Shown here piece after piece: positions 13,907 to 23,463 of a stretch of DNA of 37,647 nucleotides. The notes under the pieces were generated by a model that ran no database searches, had not been told where the DNA came from, and saw nothing but the letters and a program-made list of their open reading frames with translations. Location: contig JAFZVY010000069.1 in NCBI GenBank assembly GCA_017617575.1, positions 1 to 37,647 of the forward strand, read 5' to 3'. Position 1 is the stretch's first letter; the number at the start of each line of letters is the position of its first letter. Origin of the DNA: Bacteroidaceae bacterium (GTDB lineage Bacteria; Bacteroidota; Bacteroidia; Bacteroidales; Bacteroidaceae). The position numbers and the translations under genes were made by a program.

Positions 13907-16900
13907 TCATTCTTGAATCTCTTGAATCTTTTGTTTCAACTTTGCTATTTTCTCTTCTTCAAGCACACGCTTGTATTCTATAGGAACGACCTGAATGAAC
14001 TCCTCGACGTAGTGGTTCCAGTTGTCCAGCATACGTCCTGCAAGAGCAGAACCTGTATAGAGGTAATGCTTGCGGATGAGTTCCTTGAGTTCCTTACGGT
14101 AGGATGCTTCCTCCACGAGGTTAATCTCTACCATGTCCATGTTACAGAAGTAGTCAAAGTTGTGATTCTTGTCCCATACATAAGCTACGCCACCGCTCAT
14201 ACCAGCAGCGAAGTTACGTCCTGTCTCTCCGAGGACTACCACACGTCCACCTGTCATGTACTCGCAGCAGTGGTCGCCTGCACCTTCGATGACGGCTGTG
14301 GCACCAGAGTTACGGACACCGAAACGCTCACCTACACGTCCGTTGACATAAAGCTCACCAGTTGTGGCACCATAGAGTCCTGTGTTACCTGCAATGATGT
14401 TGTCCTCTGCCACGAACTCCTCGTTGCAGCGTGCAGGAGGAAGGATGGAGATGCGTCCACCTGAGAGTCCCTTGCCGAAGTAGTCGTTACACTCACCCTC
14501 AAGCTTCATGTTCACACCGCTTACGGCAAATGCACCGAATGACTGACCTGCAGAACCCTTGAACTTGATGTTGATTGTTCCGTCAGGGAGACCTGCCTCG
14601 CCATACTTGCGGGCGATTACACCTGAAAGCATTGTACCTACGGCACGGTCAGTATTCTTGATAGCGTAGTCGAGGTTCACCTCTTCGCCAAACTCAAGTG
14701 CTGCCTGTGAAGCCTTGATGATATCGTCGTCCTTGACTGTTGGTATCTTTGTGAATGAGCCACGGTCCCAGTAGAGTGGCTTGTCAGTCTCTGGCTTGTG
14801 GAGAAGGCGGCTGAAGTCGATTGTAGCCCACTTCTCGTTGCTATAGTTAGCGTACTTCTCGCCCTCTTTCACGATAAGGTCTGTGCGACCGATAATCTCC
14901 TTGAGGCTGCGAACGCCCATCTCGCTGAGATATTCCCTTACCTGCTCTGCAAGGAATGTGAAGAAGTTGACCACGTACTCAGCCTTACCAGTGAAGCGTT
15001 CACGAAGCTTGGCATCCTGTGTGGCAACACCTACAGGACAGGTATTGGTGTTACACTTACGCATCATCACACATCCGAGTACGATGAGTGGGAGTGTACC
15101 GAATGAGAACTCGTCGGCACCGAGCATAGCCATGAGGACTACATCCTTGGCAGTCTTTATCTGACCGTCGGTCTGGAGGCGCACCTGATTACGGAGACCG
15201 TTCATCACGAGTGTCTGCTGTGTCTCTGCAAGTCCAATCTCTGGAGAGATACCTGCGAAGCGCATTGAGCTTGCAGGGCTTGCACCTGTACCACCCTCAG
15301 CACCTGAGATGACGATGAGGTCAGCCTTAGCCTTGGCAACACCTGCGGCGATAGTACCGACACCACTCTCGGCTACGAGCTTGACGCTCACTGCAGCAGT
15401 AGGGTTGATGTTCTTGAGGTCGAAGATGAGCTGTGCAAGGTCCTCGATAGAGTAGATATCGTGGTGTGGTGGAGGAGAGATGAGCGAGATACCAGGAATG
15501 GCATTACGAGTCTTGGCAATGATGTCGTTGACCTTGAATCCTGGGAGCTGTCCACCTTCACCTGGCTTGGCACCCTGTGCAACCTTAATCTGTATTTCCT
15601 CAGCGTTGACGAGATACTCGGCTGTGACACCGAAACGTCCGCTGGCAATCTGCTTAGTCTTTGAAGAGAGGCTTACGCCGTCCACCTCTGAGTGGTAGCG
15701 TGCGTTGTCCTCACCACCTTCACCTGTGTTGCTTCGTGTGCCAAGCTTGTTCATGGCAAGTGCAAGTGCCTCGTGAGCCTCGATGGAGAGTGCTCCGAAT
15801 GACATGGCACCTGTGACGAAGTGCTTCACGATGCTCTCCACTGGCTCTACCTCCTCAAGCGGAGTAGGTGTGGCTGCCTTCTTGAATCCGAAGAAGTCAC
15901 GGATGAAGATAGGCTTCTCCTTCTCGTCCACCATCTGTGCCCACTCCTTGAACTTCTTGTATGAGCCGAGGCGAGTGGCAATCTGAAGGTTGGCGATGGT
16001 CTCTGGGTTCCAAGCGTGGAGGATACCGTCCTTGCGATAGTTGAAGAGTCCGTTGTTAGGAAGGAACTCGTTAATCTCCTCTGGCTTGAAAGCCTCGTTA
16101 TGTAGCTTGATGGCGTCTGAAGCAATCTCCTTGAGGCCGATACCACCAATGGTTGAAATCTCTGTTCCGAAGTATCTCTTGAGGAGGTCTTCGCTGAGTC
16201 CTATGCTCTCGAATATCTTTGCACCGCGGTAAGAGCGGATGGTAGAGATACCCATCTTTGACATAATCTTCTTGAGACCCTTGTCCACTGCCTTGATGTA
16301 GTTCTTCTCGGCAGTAGCATACTCCTCCTGAATCTTGTGGTTCTTCACAAGGTCGTCGAGTACTGCGAATGTCATGTAAGGACAGATCGCGCTGGCTCCA
16401 TAGCCAAGAAGCAAGGCAGCGTGCATTACTTCCCTAATCTCACCACTCTCAACGATGAGTGCAGTCTGGACGCGTTTCTGCACGCTGATGAGATAATGAT
16501 GGACGGCACTGACAGCAAGGAGTGATGGAATGGCTGCATGCTTCTCGTCTATGTCGCGATCTGAAAGGATTATATAATTAACTCCCTCGTCAACTGATTG
16601 CTCTGCCTTCTTGCAGAGAGTGTCGATGGCCTCACGGAGACCGCTGGCACCTTTCTCAATGTCGAAGAGCATAGGAAGTTTCTCTGTCTTGAATCCCTTG
16701 TAACGGATGTTACAGAGGATGTCGAGCTGTGTGTTGGTAAGGACTGGCTGTGGGAGGCGCACCATCTTGCAGTTACTCTCGTCAGGAGTAAGGATGTTGG
16801 TACCTACCGCACCGATGTACTCTGTGAGTGACATCACGAGTTCCTCACGTATTGGGTCAATGGCAGGGTTGGTTACCTGCGCAAACTGCTGGCGGAAGTA

Positions 16901-18394
16901 GTTGAAGAATATCTGTGGCTTGTCGCTGATGACGGCAAGCGGAGTGTCGTTACCCATTGCTGCGACAGGCTCCTGTCCCTGAGTACACATAGGAACGACG
17001 GTCTTGTCGATGTCCTCCTGTCCGAAGCCGAAGCTGCGGAGCTTGCGCTTGTAGTTTGCAACGGAGTTGTCAACCTTGCGTCCGCTCTTGAGCTTCTCGA
17101 GCTGGATACAGTTGGTTGAAAGCCACTGACGGTAAGGATGCTCGCCTGCGAGCTTCTCCTTTATCTCTCCGTCGTAGTATATCTTGCCTTCCTGAGTGTC
17201 GATGAGGAGAATCTTACCTGGCTGGAGTCGTCCCTTGCTCACTACGTCGCTTGGGTCGAAGTCCATTACGCCCACCTCACTGGCAACTACCATCATGCCG
17301 CTCTTGGTGATGGTGTAGCGTGAAGGGCGGAGACCGTTACGGTCGAGCATACCACCTGCATAGCGACCGTCGCTGAACATGAGTGCAGCTGGTCCGTCCC
17401 ATGGCTCCATGAGGATGGAGTGGTACTCGTAGAATGCCTTGAGGTCTTCGCTGATAGGGTTCTTGTCGTTGAATGACTCTGGCACGAGGATTGCCATAGC
17501 CTGTGGGAGTGAGAGTCCGCTCATGATGAGGAACTCGAACACGTTGTCGAGGCTGGCAGAGTCGCTCATTCCGTCCTGTACGATAGGGCGGATGTCCTTG
17601 ATGTCACCGAGTGTTGGTGATGAGAGGACGCTCTCCCTTGCCTTCATCCAGCCGCGGTTACCACGGATGGTGTTAATCTCACCGTTGTGGCAGAGGAGGC
17701 GGAAAGGCTGTGCCAGCTTCCACTTAGGGAATGTATTAGTAGAGAATCGTGAGTGAACGAGTGCAAGACCACTTGTGAGGTAGTTGCTTGAGAGGTCTGG
17801 GAAGTAACGGCGGAGCTGTCCGCTCGTAAGCATACCCTTATAGATGATGCTCTTGCTGCTGAGTGAGCAGATGTAGAAGTCCTCGTCGTCGATGCGGTTC
17901 TCAATCTTCTTGCGAACCTTGTAGAGGATGCGCTCTATGTCGGCAGCCTTGTCGTCTGTCACGCCATCTATAAAGATTTGCTTGATGTCTGGTTCTACCT
18001 CTCTTGCGCCAACGCCAAGAACCTCTGGGTTGGTTGGCACGGTGCGAAGGTGCATAAGGTTGAGTCCCTCACGCTCTATCTCCTCGATGATGATGCTCAG
18101 AGCCTTGCTCTGGCGCTTCTCGTCCTTTGGGAGGAAGACAAGTCCGGTACCATATCGTCCCTTTTCTGGTACAGGAATGCCCTGAAGAAGAATAAACTCG
18201 TGTGGTATCTGAATCAAGATACCGGCACCGTCACCAGTCTTATCGCGTGTCTCTGCACCACGATGTTCCATGTTCTCGAGCACCTTGAGTGCATTATCCA
18301 CAAGCTCGTGGTTCTTGCCACCGTGGATATTCACCACCATACCTACACCGCAGGCATCGTGCTCGTATTCTTTACTATATAATCCCTTCTGCAT
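13907..18394 (-). CDS. gltB: Glutamate synthase large subunit
   Basis: 1495 residues, normal for the family. The N-terminal class II amidotransferase domain has its catalytic Cys at C15 (ACGVGMV); the first 14 residues would be removed to expose it. The central and FMN-binding synthase domains follow, with the cofactor and 2-oxoglutarate region SGAEGGTGASPASS and the 3Fe-4S ligands in CVMMRKCNTNTCPVG (about 1107-1121). The GXGXG-type C-terminal beta-helix occupies about 1240-1490 (SAGQSFGAFA, GDYF-like repeats). It converts glutamine and 2-oxoglutarate into two glutamates. With GlnN upstream it forms the GS-GOGAT cycle. The 438-bp region upstream carries a potentially structured leader (18461-18550) and a 23-bp repeat array, suggesting dedicated control separate from glnN. 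Confidence 0.97.
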   Translation of the reverse strand: MQKGLYSKEYEHDACGVGMVVNIHGGKNHELVDNALKVLENMEHRGAETRDKTGDGAGILIQIPHEFILLQGIPVPEKGRYGTGLVFLPKDEKRQSKALSIIIEEIEREGLNLMHLRTVPTNPEVLGVGAREVEPDIKQIFIDGVTDDKAADIERILYKVRKKIENRIDDEDFYICSLSSKSIIYKGMLTSGQLRRYFPDLSSNYLTSGLALVHSRFSTNTFPKWKLAQPFRLLCHNGEINTIRGNRGWMKARESVLSSPTLGDIKDIRPIVQDGMSDSASLDNVFEFLIMSGLSLPQAMAILVPESFNDKNPISEDLKAFYEYHSILMEPWDGPAALMFSDGRYAGGMLDRNGLRPSRYTITKSGMMVVASEVGVMDFDPSDVVSKGRLQPGKILLIDTQEGKIYYDGEIKEKLAGEHPYRQWLSTNCIQLEKLKSGRKVDNSVANYKRKLRSFGFGQEDIDKTVVPMCTQGQEPVAAMGNDTPLAVISDKPQIFFNYFRQQFAQVTNPAIDPIREELVMSLTEYIGAVGTNILTPDESNCKMVRLPQPVLTNTQLDILCNIRYKGFKTEKLPMLFDIEKGASGLREAIDTLCKKAEQSVDEGVNYIILSDRDIDEKHAAIPSLLAVSAVHHYLISVQKRVQTALIVESGEIREVMHAALLLGYGASAICPYMTFAVLDDLVKNHKIQEEYATAEKNYIKAVDKGLKKIMSKMGISTIRSYRGAKIFESIGLSEDLLKRYFGTEISTIGGIGLKEIASDAIKLHNEAFKPEEINEFLPNNGLFNYRKDGILHAWNPETIANLQIATRLGSYKKFKEWAQMVDEKEKPIFIRDFFGFKKAATPTPLEEVEPVESIVKHFVTGAMSFGALSIEAHEALALAMNKLGTRSNTGEGGEDNARYHSEVDGVSLSSKTKQIASGRFGVTAEYLVNAEEIQIKVAQGAKPGEGGQLPGFKVNDIIAKTRNAIPGISLISPPPHHDIYSIEDLAQLIFDLKNINPTAAVSVKLVAESGVGTIAAGVAKAKADLIVISGAEGGTGASPASSMRFAGISPEIGLAETQQTLVMNGLRNQVRLQTDGQIKTAKDVVLMAMLGADEFSFGTLPLIVLGCVMMRKCNTNTCPVGVATQDAKLRERFTGKAEYVVNFFTFLAEQVREYLSEMGVRSLKEIIGRTDLIVKEGEKYANYSNEKWATIDFSRLLHKPETDKPLYWDRGSFTKIPTVKDDDIIKASQAALEFGEEVNLDYAIKNTDRAVGTMLSGVIARKYGEAGLPDGTINIKFKGSAGQSFGAFAVSGVNMKLEGECNDYFGKGLSGGRISILPPARCNEEFVAEDNIIAGNTGLYGATTGELYVNGRVGERFGVRNSGATAVIEGAGDHCCEYMTGGRVVVLGETGRNFAAGMSGGVAYVWDKNHNFDYFCNMDMVEINLVEEASYRKELKELIRKHYLYTGSALAGRMLDNWNHYVEEFIQVVPIEYKRVLEEEKIAKLKQKIQEIQE

Positions 18395-18460
18395 TGTTGT
18401 GTTTTATTTTCGTAAAACCTTAATAATGTTTATTATCTTCTGTTATGATGATTTCCTTGT

Positions 18461-18550
18461 GTCGGGTGCAAGTGGGTTGCCCCAGTGTGTTCCGACTGCC
18501 GACCGTCACCCTGTTCCATTTACCTGTGCGTCCCGAAACGGATGGGTGAC
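18461..18550 (-). promoter_or_regulatory. Potential structured 5' leader of gltB
   Basis: Read on the minus strand, a 7-bp helix GTCACCC/GGGTGAC (18544-18550 with 18505-18511) encloses about 32 nt. It is followed by GTCGG/CCGAC (18492-18496 with 18461-18465) around a symmetric internal loop and a TGGG-GCAA-CCCA hairpin (18473-18484) with a GNRA tetraloop. The element is more G/C-rich than its surroundings and lies 67-156 nt before the gltB ATG. It does not match a riboswitch class that I recognise. A regulatory RNA role is inferred. Confidence 0.4.
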
Positions 18551-18559
18551 CGTTGTCTA

Positions 18560-18767
18560 TGTTTATTGCAAATGAATACGTGTGTTCATTGCAAACGAAT
18601 ACGTGTGCTCGTTGAAACCAACACGCGTGTTCATTATAAGCGAATACGCGTCTTCGTTAAAAACGATTACCTCGTAATTGTTGAAACGAAATCTAGATTT
18701 GGTTTGAACGAAATCTAGGTTTTGTTTGAAACGAAACCTAGAATCGGTTTGAAATGAAACCTAGATT
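18560..18767. repeat. Nine tandem 22-24 bp repeats between glnN and gltB
   Basis: Units start at 18560, 18583, 18606, 18628, 18651, 18675, 18699, 18721 and 18745, with lengths 23, 23, 22, 23, 24, 24, 22, 24 and 23. Most contain a dyad close to TTCGTT-NN-AAACGAA. The first five units end in (A)TACGYG-like sequence; units 6-9 end in CTAGAT or CTAGGT. No unique spacers exist, so this is not a CRISPR. On the minus strand, unit 1 contains TTCATTTG (18567-18574), one base off the -7 consensus, so the gltB promoter may sit in the array. The stretch 18395-18460 shows nothing else. Confidence 0.85.
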
Positions 18768-18772
18768 TGATT

Positions 18773-18821
18773 ATACATCCATCCTCGGTGGAAGCCATGC
18801 CTCCACCGAGGAATGAATGTA
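18773..18821 (-). terminator. Long hairpin after glnN, probable terminator
   Basis: CCTCGGTGGA and TCCACCGAGG pair perfectly near 18785-18811, and flanking ATACATCCAT and ATGAATGTAT extend the stem with small bulges. It lies 12 bp beyond the glnN stop. There is no strong T-tract on the minus strand, so termination may be partial. Confidence 0.65.
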
Positions 18822-18832
18822 TGATAGTTACC

Positions 18833-21022
18833 TTATCGAATGAAGAGAAGCTCGCGATACTTAGGAAGTGGCCAAGCCTCATCGTCAACGATAGTCTCAA
18901 GCTTGTCAACGTGGTAGCGGATTTCCTCGAGGAGAGGAGCCACTGTATCGTGGTAAGCGATTGCCTTCTCGCGCTCGCTCTCAATCTTGTTGGCTGCCTT
19001 GCGAGCCTCAACCATCTTCTCTACGTTCTCGATGATAAATGACTCGTGCTCGCTTATCTTCTCGATGATGAAGATGTTCTCCTTGCTAATCTTGTGAGCC
19101 TTCTCACCAGCAAAGATGCTCATCACCTTGCTCACGTTGTCGATAAGCATTGACTGATACTTAGTGACAACAGGAATGATATGGTTGAGACAGAGGTCGC
19201 CGAAGATACGGCTCTCAATCTGAATCTTCTTAGTGTAAGTCTCCCACTTAATTTCGTTACGTGCCTCAAGCTCGAACTTAGTCATGACGTTAGTCTTCTC
19301 GAACATCTTGATGCTTGACTCCTTGAGGTAGTTGTCGAAGATGATAGGAGCGCTTGTCTCGCAGTCGAGGCCGCGCTTCTTAGCCTCAGCCTTCCACTCG
19401 TCGCCGTAGCCGTTGCCGTTGAAGATTATTGGCTTGATGTACTTGATGTCCTCGCGTACCACCTTGAGGATTGCGCTCTCCTTAGCCTCACCCTTGCCGA
19501 TGAGTGCATCAACGCGAGTCTTGAAGTCGATGAGTGCCTCTGCAACTGCTGAGTTGAGTGTGAGCATTGCGCTTGCGCAGTTAGCCTCAGAACCAACGGC
19601 ACGGAACTCGAAGCGGTTACCTGTGAAGGCGAATGGAGAAGTACGGTTACGGTCTGTATTGTCGATGAGAAGCTCTGGGAATGATGGGAGGTCAAGCTTG
19701 AATGCAGTCTTGCCTGCCACTGAGAGAGCGTCCTCGTCAGCCTTCTCCACGTGCTCGAGGAGGTCGGTAACAGTCTTGCCGAGGAATGAAGATATGATTG
19801 CTGGAGGTGCCTCGTTAGCACCAAGACGATGAGCGTTAGTAGCACTCATGATAGATGCCTTGAGAAGTCCGTTGTGGTCATATACACCCTTGAGAGTCTC
19901 AACGATGAATGTAACGAAGCGGAGGTTGTCGATATCTGTCTTGCCTGGGGCATGGAGGAGAATACCAGTGTTAGTAGAGAGTGACCAGTTGTTGTGCTTA
20001 CCGCTACCGTTGATTCCCTTGAATGGCTTCTCGTGGAGAAGGCAGCGGAATCCGTGCTTGCGAGCCACGCGCTTCATGATTGACATCATGAGCATGTTGT
20101 GGTCAACGGCGAGGTTAGTCTCCTCAAAGATTGGTGCAAGCTCAAACTGGTTAGGTGCAACCTCATTATGGCGAGTCTTGCAAGGGATGCCAAGCTCAAG
20201 AGCCTGAATCTCGATGTCCTTCATGAACTCCTCAACACGTGCTGGGATGCTACCGAAGTAGTGGTCGTCCATCTGCTGGTTCTTTGCAGAGTCATGTCCC
20301 ATGAGCGTACGGCCTGTCATCACGAGGTCAGGACGTGCAGCGAAGAGAGACTCGTCCACGAGGAAGTACTCCTGCTCCCATCCGAGGTTACTTACAACCT
20401 TCGTTACGTCTGGGTTGAAGTACTGAGCAACAGCTGTGGCAGCCTTGTCAACGGCATAGAGAGCCTTCTTCAATGGCACCTTATAGTCGAGAGCCTCACC
20501 TGTGTAAGAGATGAAGATAGTAGGAATCATGAGAGTGTCGCCAATGACGAACACAGGAGATGTTGGGTCCCATGCAGAGTAGCCGCGAGCCTCGAAAGTG
20601 GAACGGATACCACCGTTAGGGAATGAGCTTGCGTCAGGCTCCTGCTGTACGAGAAGCTTGCCTTCAAACTCCTCTACCATACCACCCTTCCAGTCGTGCT
20701 CCACGAAGCCGTCGTGCTTCTCAGCCGTTCCTTCAGTAAGTGGCTGGAACCAGTGAGTGTAGTGAGTCACGCCAAGCTCCATTGCCCAAGTCTTGATACC
20801 CTCTGCCACTGCATCAGCGATGGTTCTGTCGAAAGGTGCACCATTGTCGATGACGTCGCACATCTTCTTGTAAACCTTGGCAGGAAGATACTTGAACATC
20901 TTCTGCTTGTTGAACACATACTTTCCGAAATACTCACTTGGACGCTCCTTTGGAGTTTCCACGATTACTGGACGACGCTTGAACGCCTCGTCAACGACCT
21001 GAAGTCTTAATTTAGCAGCCAT
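18833..21022 (-). CDS. glnN: Glutamine synthetase type III
   Basis: The ATG at 21022 (MAAKLRLQVVDEAF) follows an A-rich stretch and fits family N-termini; an upstream in-frame ATG at 21061 would add 13 atypical residues. This gives 729 residues, the size of GSIII and far above GSI (about 450). GSIII features include the N-terminal segment PSEYFGKYVFNKQKM, HNEVAPNQFELAPIFEETN and the ATP-site stretch GSGKHNNWSLSTNTG. It makes glutamine from glutamate, ammonia and ATP and is the main ammonium-assimilating synthetase in Bacteroides-type bacteria. It lies upstream of gltBD and asnB on the same strand, but a hairpin and a repeat array separate it from gltB. A four-unit 10-bp repeat lies about 130 bp upstream of its start. 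No consensus -7 element is obvious. Identification is firm. Confidence 0.96.
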   Translation of the reverse strand: MAAKLRLQVVDEAFKRRPVIVETPKERPSEYFGKYVFNKQKMFKYLPAKVYKKMCDVIDNGAPFDRTIADAVAEGIKTWAMELGVTHYTHWFQPLTEGTAEKHDGFVEHDWKGGMVEEFEGKLLVQQEPDASSFPNGGIRSTFEARGYSAWDPTSPVFVIGDTLMIPTIFISYTGEALDYKVPLKKALYAVDKAATAVAQYFNPDVTKVVSNLGWEQEYFLVDESLFAARPDLVMTGRTLMGHDSAKNQQMDDHYFGSIPARVEEFMKDIEIQALELGIPCKTRHNEVAPNQFELAPIFEETNLAVDHNMLMMSIMKRVARKHGFRCLLHEKPFKGINGSGKHNNWSLSTNTGILLHAPGKTDIDNLRFVTFIVETLKGVYDHNGLLKASIMSATNAHRLGANEAPPAIISSFLGKTVTDLLEHVEKADEDALSVAGKTAFKLDLPSFPELLIDNTDRNRTSPFAFTGNRFEFRAVGSEANCASAMLTLNSAVAEALIDFKTRVDALIGKGEAKESAILKVVREDIKYIKPIIFNGNGYGDEWKAEAKKRGLDCETSAPIIFDNYLKESSIKMFEKTNVMTKFELEARNEIKWETYTKKIQIESRIFGDLCLNHIIPVVTKYQSMLIDNVSKVMSIFAGEKAHKISKENIFIIEKISEHESFIIENVEKMVEARKAANKIESEREKAIAYHDTVAPLLEEIRYHVDKLETIVDDEAWPLPKYRELLFIR

Positions 21023-21150
21023 AATTTTGTTTGTTGTTTTTGTTGGTGAGACTCTTGCCAAGGATTATTGGAGTGATATGGAGTTTGTAGTAAAGAATGG
21101 TAAATCATTGATAGGCATATCCCCTAATCTCAATGAACAATCATCCGTCT

Positions 21151-21190
21151 CTTTACTTCTTTTTACTCCCTTTAACTCCTTTTTACTTCT
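21151..21190. repeat. Four 10-bp tandem repeats upstream of glnN
   Basis: Units CTTTACTTCT, TTTTACTCCC, TTTAACTCCT and TTTTACTTCT are in exact 10-bp register. On the minus strand they read about AGRAGTWAAA. Similar low-complexity stretches occur in other Bacteroidales intergenic regions, so a regulatory role is possible but not secure. Confidence 0.6.
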
Positions 21191-21216
21191 AAACAACCAA
21201 GAGCCTCGTGTTTGTG

Positions 21217-22419
21217 TTACAATATATTTTTAATTCTTTCTATTGCAAGAATACAATTCTCAGTCTTGCCGAATGCCGTGAAGCGGAAGTAGCCTTCGCC
21301 TGCAGGACCGAAGCCCACGCCTGGAGTACCAACCACGTTAGCCTCAGTGAGAAGCTTGTCGAAGAAGTCCCAGCTTGACATTCCGTTTGGAGTCTTGACC
21401 CAGATGTAAGGAGCATTCTCGCCACCGAACACCTCAAGTCCCATCTCCTTGAATGCATCACGCATTATCTCAGCGTTGTGCATGTAGTATCTGATGGTAT
21501 TCTGTATCTGTTCCCTACCCTCAGGAGAATACGTTGCCTCGGCAGCCCTCTGGGTGATGTAGCTCGTTCCGTTGAACTTTGTGCATTGGCGACGAAGCCA
21601 AAGCTTGTTGAGCTGTATCGTCGTTCCGTCACTTGCCTTTGCAACCTCAAGCTCAAGAGGAACGATGGTGTATCCGCATCTTACTCCTGTGAATCCAGCA
21701 GTCTTGCTGTAGGAGTGGAACTCGATGGCACATTTCTTTGCGCCCGGAATCTCATATATTGAATGAGGAATGTCCTTGTCCTGTATGTATGCCTCGTAAG
21801 CGGCATCGTACATAATCAACGTGTTGTTCGCTATGGCGTAGTCAACCCATTTCTTCAACTGCTCCCTTGTGATTACCGTACCCGTAGGATTGTTTGGGTA
21901 GCAGAGGTAAACGACGTCAACCCTCTCCTTAGGAAGCTCTGCAACGAAGTCGTTGTCCTTGTTGCAAGGGCAGAAGATGATATCGTTGCGTCCTGCCATG
22001 AGGTTGCTGTCAACATATACAGGATAGATAGGGTCGGTCATGCAAATCTTATTGTCAAGTCCGAGTATGTCGCCTATGTTACCCGTGTCACTCTTTGCTC
22101 CGTCATTCACGAAGACCTCATCCATGCTTATGTCTATGCCGCGAGCCTTGAAGTCGTTGTCCACGATAGCCTTGCGGAGGAAGTCATAACCCTGCTCAGG
22201 GCCGTAGCCACGGAATGTGTCCGAGCTTGCCATCTCCTCTACAGCCTTGTGCATAGCCTCGATAACCGCAGGTGCAAGAGGTCTTGTGACGTCGCCTATA
22301 CCAAGCCTTATGATGTTCTTCTGAGGATTAGCCTCCTTGTAAGCACTCACCCTCTTCGCTATGTCGCTGAAAAGGTAGCTTGGTGCGAGCTTTAGAAAGT
22401 TTTCGTTGATATGTGCCAT
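21217..22419 (-). CDS. dapL: LL-diaminopimelate aminotransferase
   Basis: 400 residues, as expected for DapL (about 410). The N-terminus [24 protein letters not shown] and [14 protein letters not shown] are characteristic. The PLP lysine is in [11 protein letters not shown] (about residues 237-247), with YPNNPTGT and the YDAAYEAYI segment also present. It converts tetrahydrodipicolinate and glutamate directly to LL-diaminopimelate, bypassing the succinylase or acetylase branches. The upstream gene dapF takes the product to meso-diaminopimelate for lysine and peptidoglycan. The genes are 138 bp apart on the same strand. The gap holds an AT-rich stretch with two copies of TCAATTGTCAAT-like sequence but no strong terminator. 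Identification is firm. Confidence 0.96.
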   Translation of the reverse strand: MAHINENFLKLAPSYLFSDIAKRVSAYKEANPQKNIIRLGIGDVTRPLAPAVIEAMHKAVEEMASSDTFRGYGPEQGYDFLRKAIVDNDFKARGIDISMDEVFVNDGAKSDTGNIGDILGLDNKICMTDPIYPVYVDSNLMAGRNDIIFCPCNKDNDFVAELPKERVDVVYLCYPNNPTGTVITREQLKKWVDYAIANNTLIMYDAAYEAYIQDKDIPHSIYEIPGAKKCAIEFHSYSKTAGFTGVRCGYTIVPLELEVAKASDGTTIQLNKLWLRRQCTKFNGTSYITQRAAEATYSPEGREQIQNTIRYYMHNAEIMRDAFKEMGLEVFGGENAPYIWVKTPNGMSSWDFFDKLLTEANVVGTPGVGFGPAGEGYFRFTAFGKTENCILAIERIKNIL

Positions 22420-22557
22420 TACTGTTCGTTAATTGCGTTTGTACCTATGATGTGGGGGTGGTAATAGTTTTTTTCACTCCCCAAAAGGTTCTATTTGATG
22501 TGTCAGCTTATGTAAGCAAAAACTAATCATCAATTGTCAATTATCAATTGTCAATCA

Positions 22558-23355
22558 TTAAATGCAAATGGTTCCTTCAAAGACGGTTTCCGCTGGACCT
22601 GTCATGTAAATATGTCCATCCTTATTCCATTCAATTACAAGTGAACCACCATCCATTATTATTGTATTTATGTTTCCTGTTCTCTTTGTATGTGTTGCTG
22701 CAACAGATGTTGCACACGCTCCGGTTCCGCAAGCCATCGTGATGCCAGAACCTCGCTCCCACACCCTCATCCTTATCTTACCGTCAGGAAGTATGGTGGC
22801 AAACTCTATGTTGCATCTGTTTGGGAACACCTTGTTATGTTCCAGTTTTGGACCCACATCCTCAAGGTTAATGGTGTTTACATCATCCACGAAGATCACG
22901 AAGTGCGGATTGCCCATTGATACTGAGGTTCCTGTTCTTCCGTCAACGCTTGTCAAATTTTCGTCTATCTGGGGTTCGCCCATATCCACCCTTGCGCTGT
23001 TCACCAGACCATCCTCACCCTCGAAGAGCTGCAGAGTCTTTATTCCTGCGAGAGTCTCAAAGGTCACCTCGCTCTTCTCCGTCAAGTGATGGTCTCTTAC
23101 GAACTTGCCACAACATCTTACACCATTGCCACACATCATAGCCTCAGAACCGTCGTTGTTGAATATTCTCATCTTGAAGTCAGCAACCTCGCTCTTCTCT
23201 ATAGTGATGAGACCGTCGCTACCGACGCCGAAGTTCTGTCGGCTCCATTTGATTGATGCTTCAGGTAGATTGTCTATCGGATTGTCGGGTAGATATACAT
23301 ATATATAATTATTACCGCATCCGTGCATCTTCGTGAAGTGTATTTGTCGTGCCAT
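22558..23355 (-). CDS. dapF: Diaminopimelate epimerase
   Basis: 265 residues, typical length. The two catalytic cysteines are visible: C75 in MMCGNGVRC and C209 in MACGTGACATS. The N-terminal HGCGNNYIYV and the central MGNPHFVIFVDDV are family hallmarks. It interconverts LL- and meso-diaminopimelate without a cofactor. It is first in the pair dapF-dapL. A TACTTTTG promoter element lies at 23464-23471, giving an untranslated leader of about 100 nt, longer than most in this window. Identification is firm. Confidence 0.96.
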   Translation of the reverse strand: MARQIHFTKMHGCGNNYIYVYLPDNPIDNLPEASIKWSRQNFGVGSDGLITIEKSEVADFKMRIFNNDGSEAMMCGNGVRCCGKFVRDHHLTEKSEVTFETLAGIKTLQLFEGEDGLVNSARVDMGEPQIDENLTSVDGRTGTSVSMGNPHFVIFVDDVNTINLEDVGPKLEHNKVFPNRCNIEFATILPDGKIRMRVWERGSGITMACGTGACATSVAATHTKRTGNINTIIMDGGSLVIEWNKDGHIYMTGPAETVFEGTICI

Positions 23356-23463
23356 ATCTTTTGTGTATTGTGTATGAGTCTCGAAATATTTTTATTATTG
23401 CATTTTACTACACATAATGTTGTATAAGCAATAGTTTTAGTAACTTTATTCTTATTTTCGATG

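Noticed and set aside
18461-18550. Known glutamine riboswitch
   Set aside because: The helices and loop sequences do not match the glnA or downstream-peptide motifs as I know them, so I list it only as a possible structured leader.
18560-18767. CRISPR array
   Set aside because: Units vary steadily and touch one another; there are no constant repeats with unique spacers and no cas genes.
21763-22395. 210-codon open frame on the + strand
   Set aside because: It is antisense to dapL and results from codon bias in that gene.
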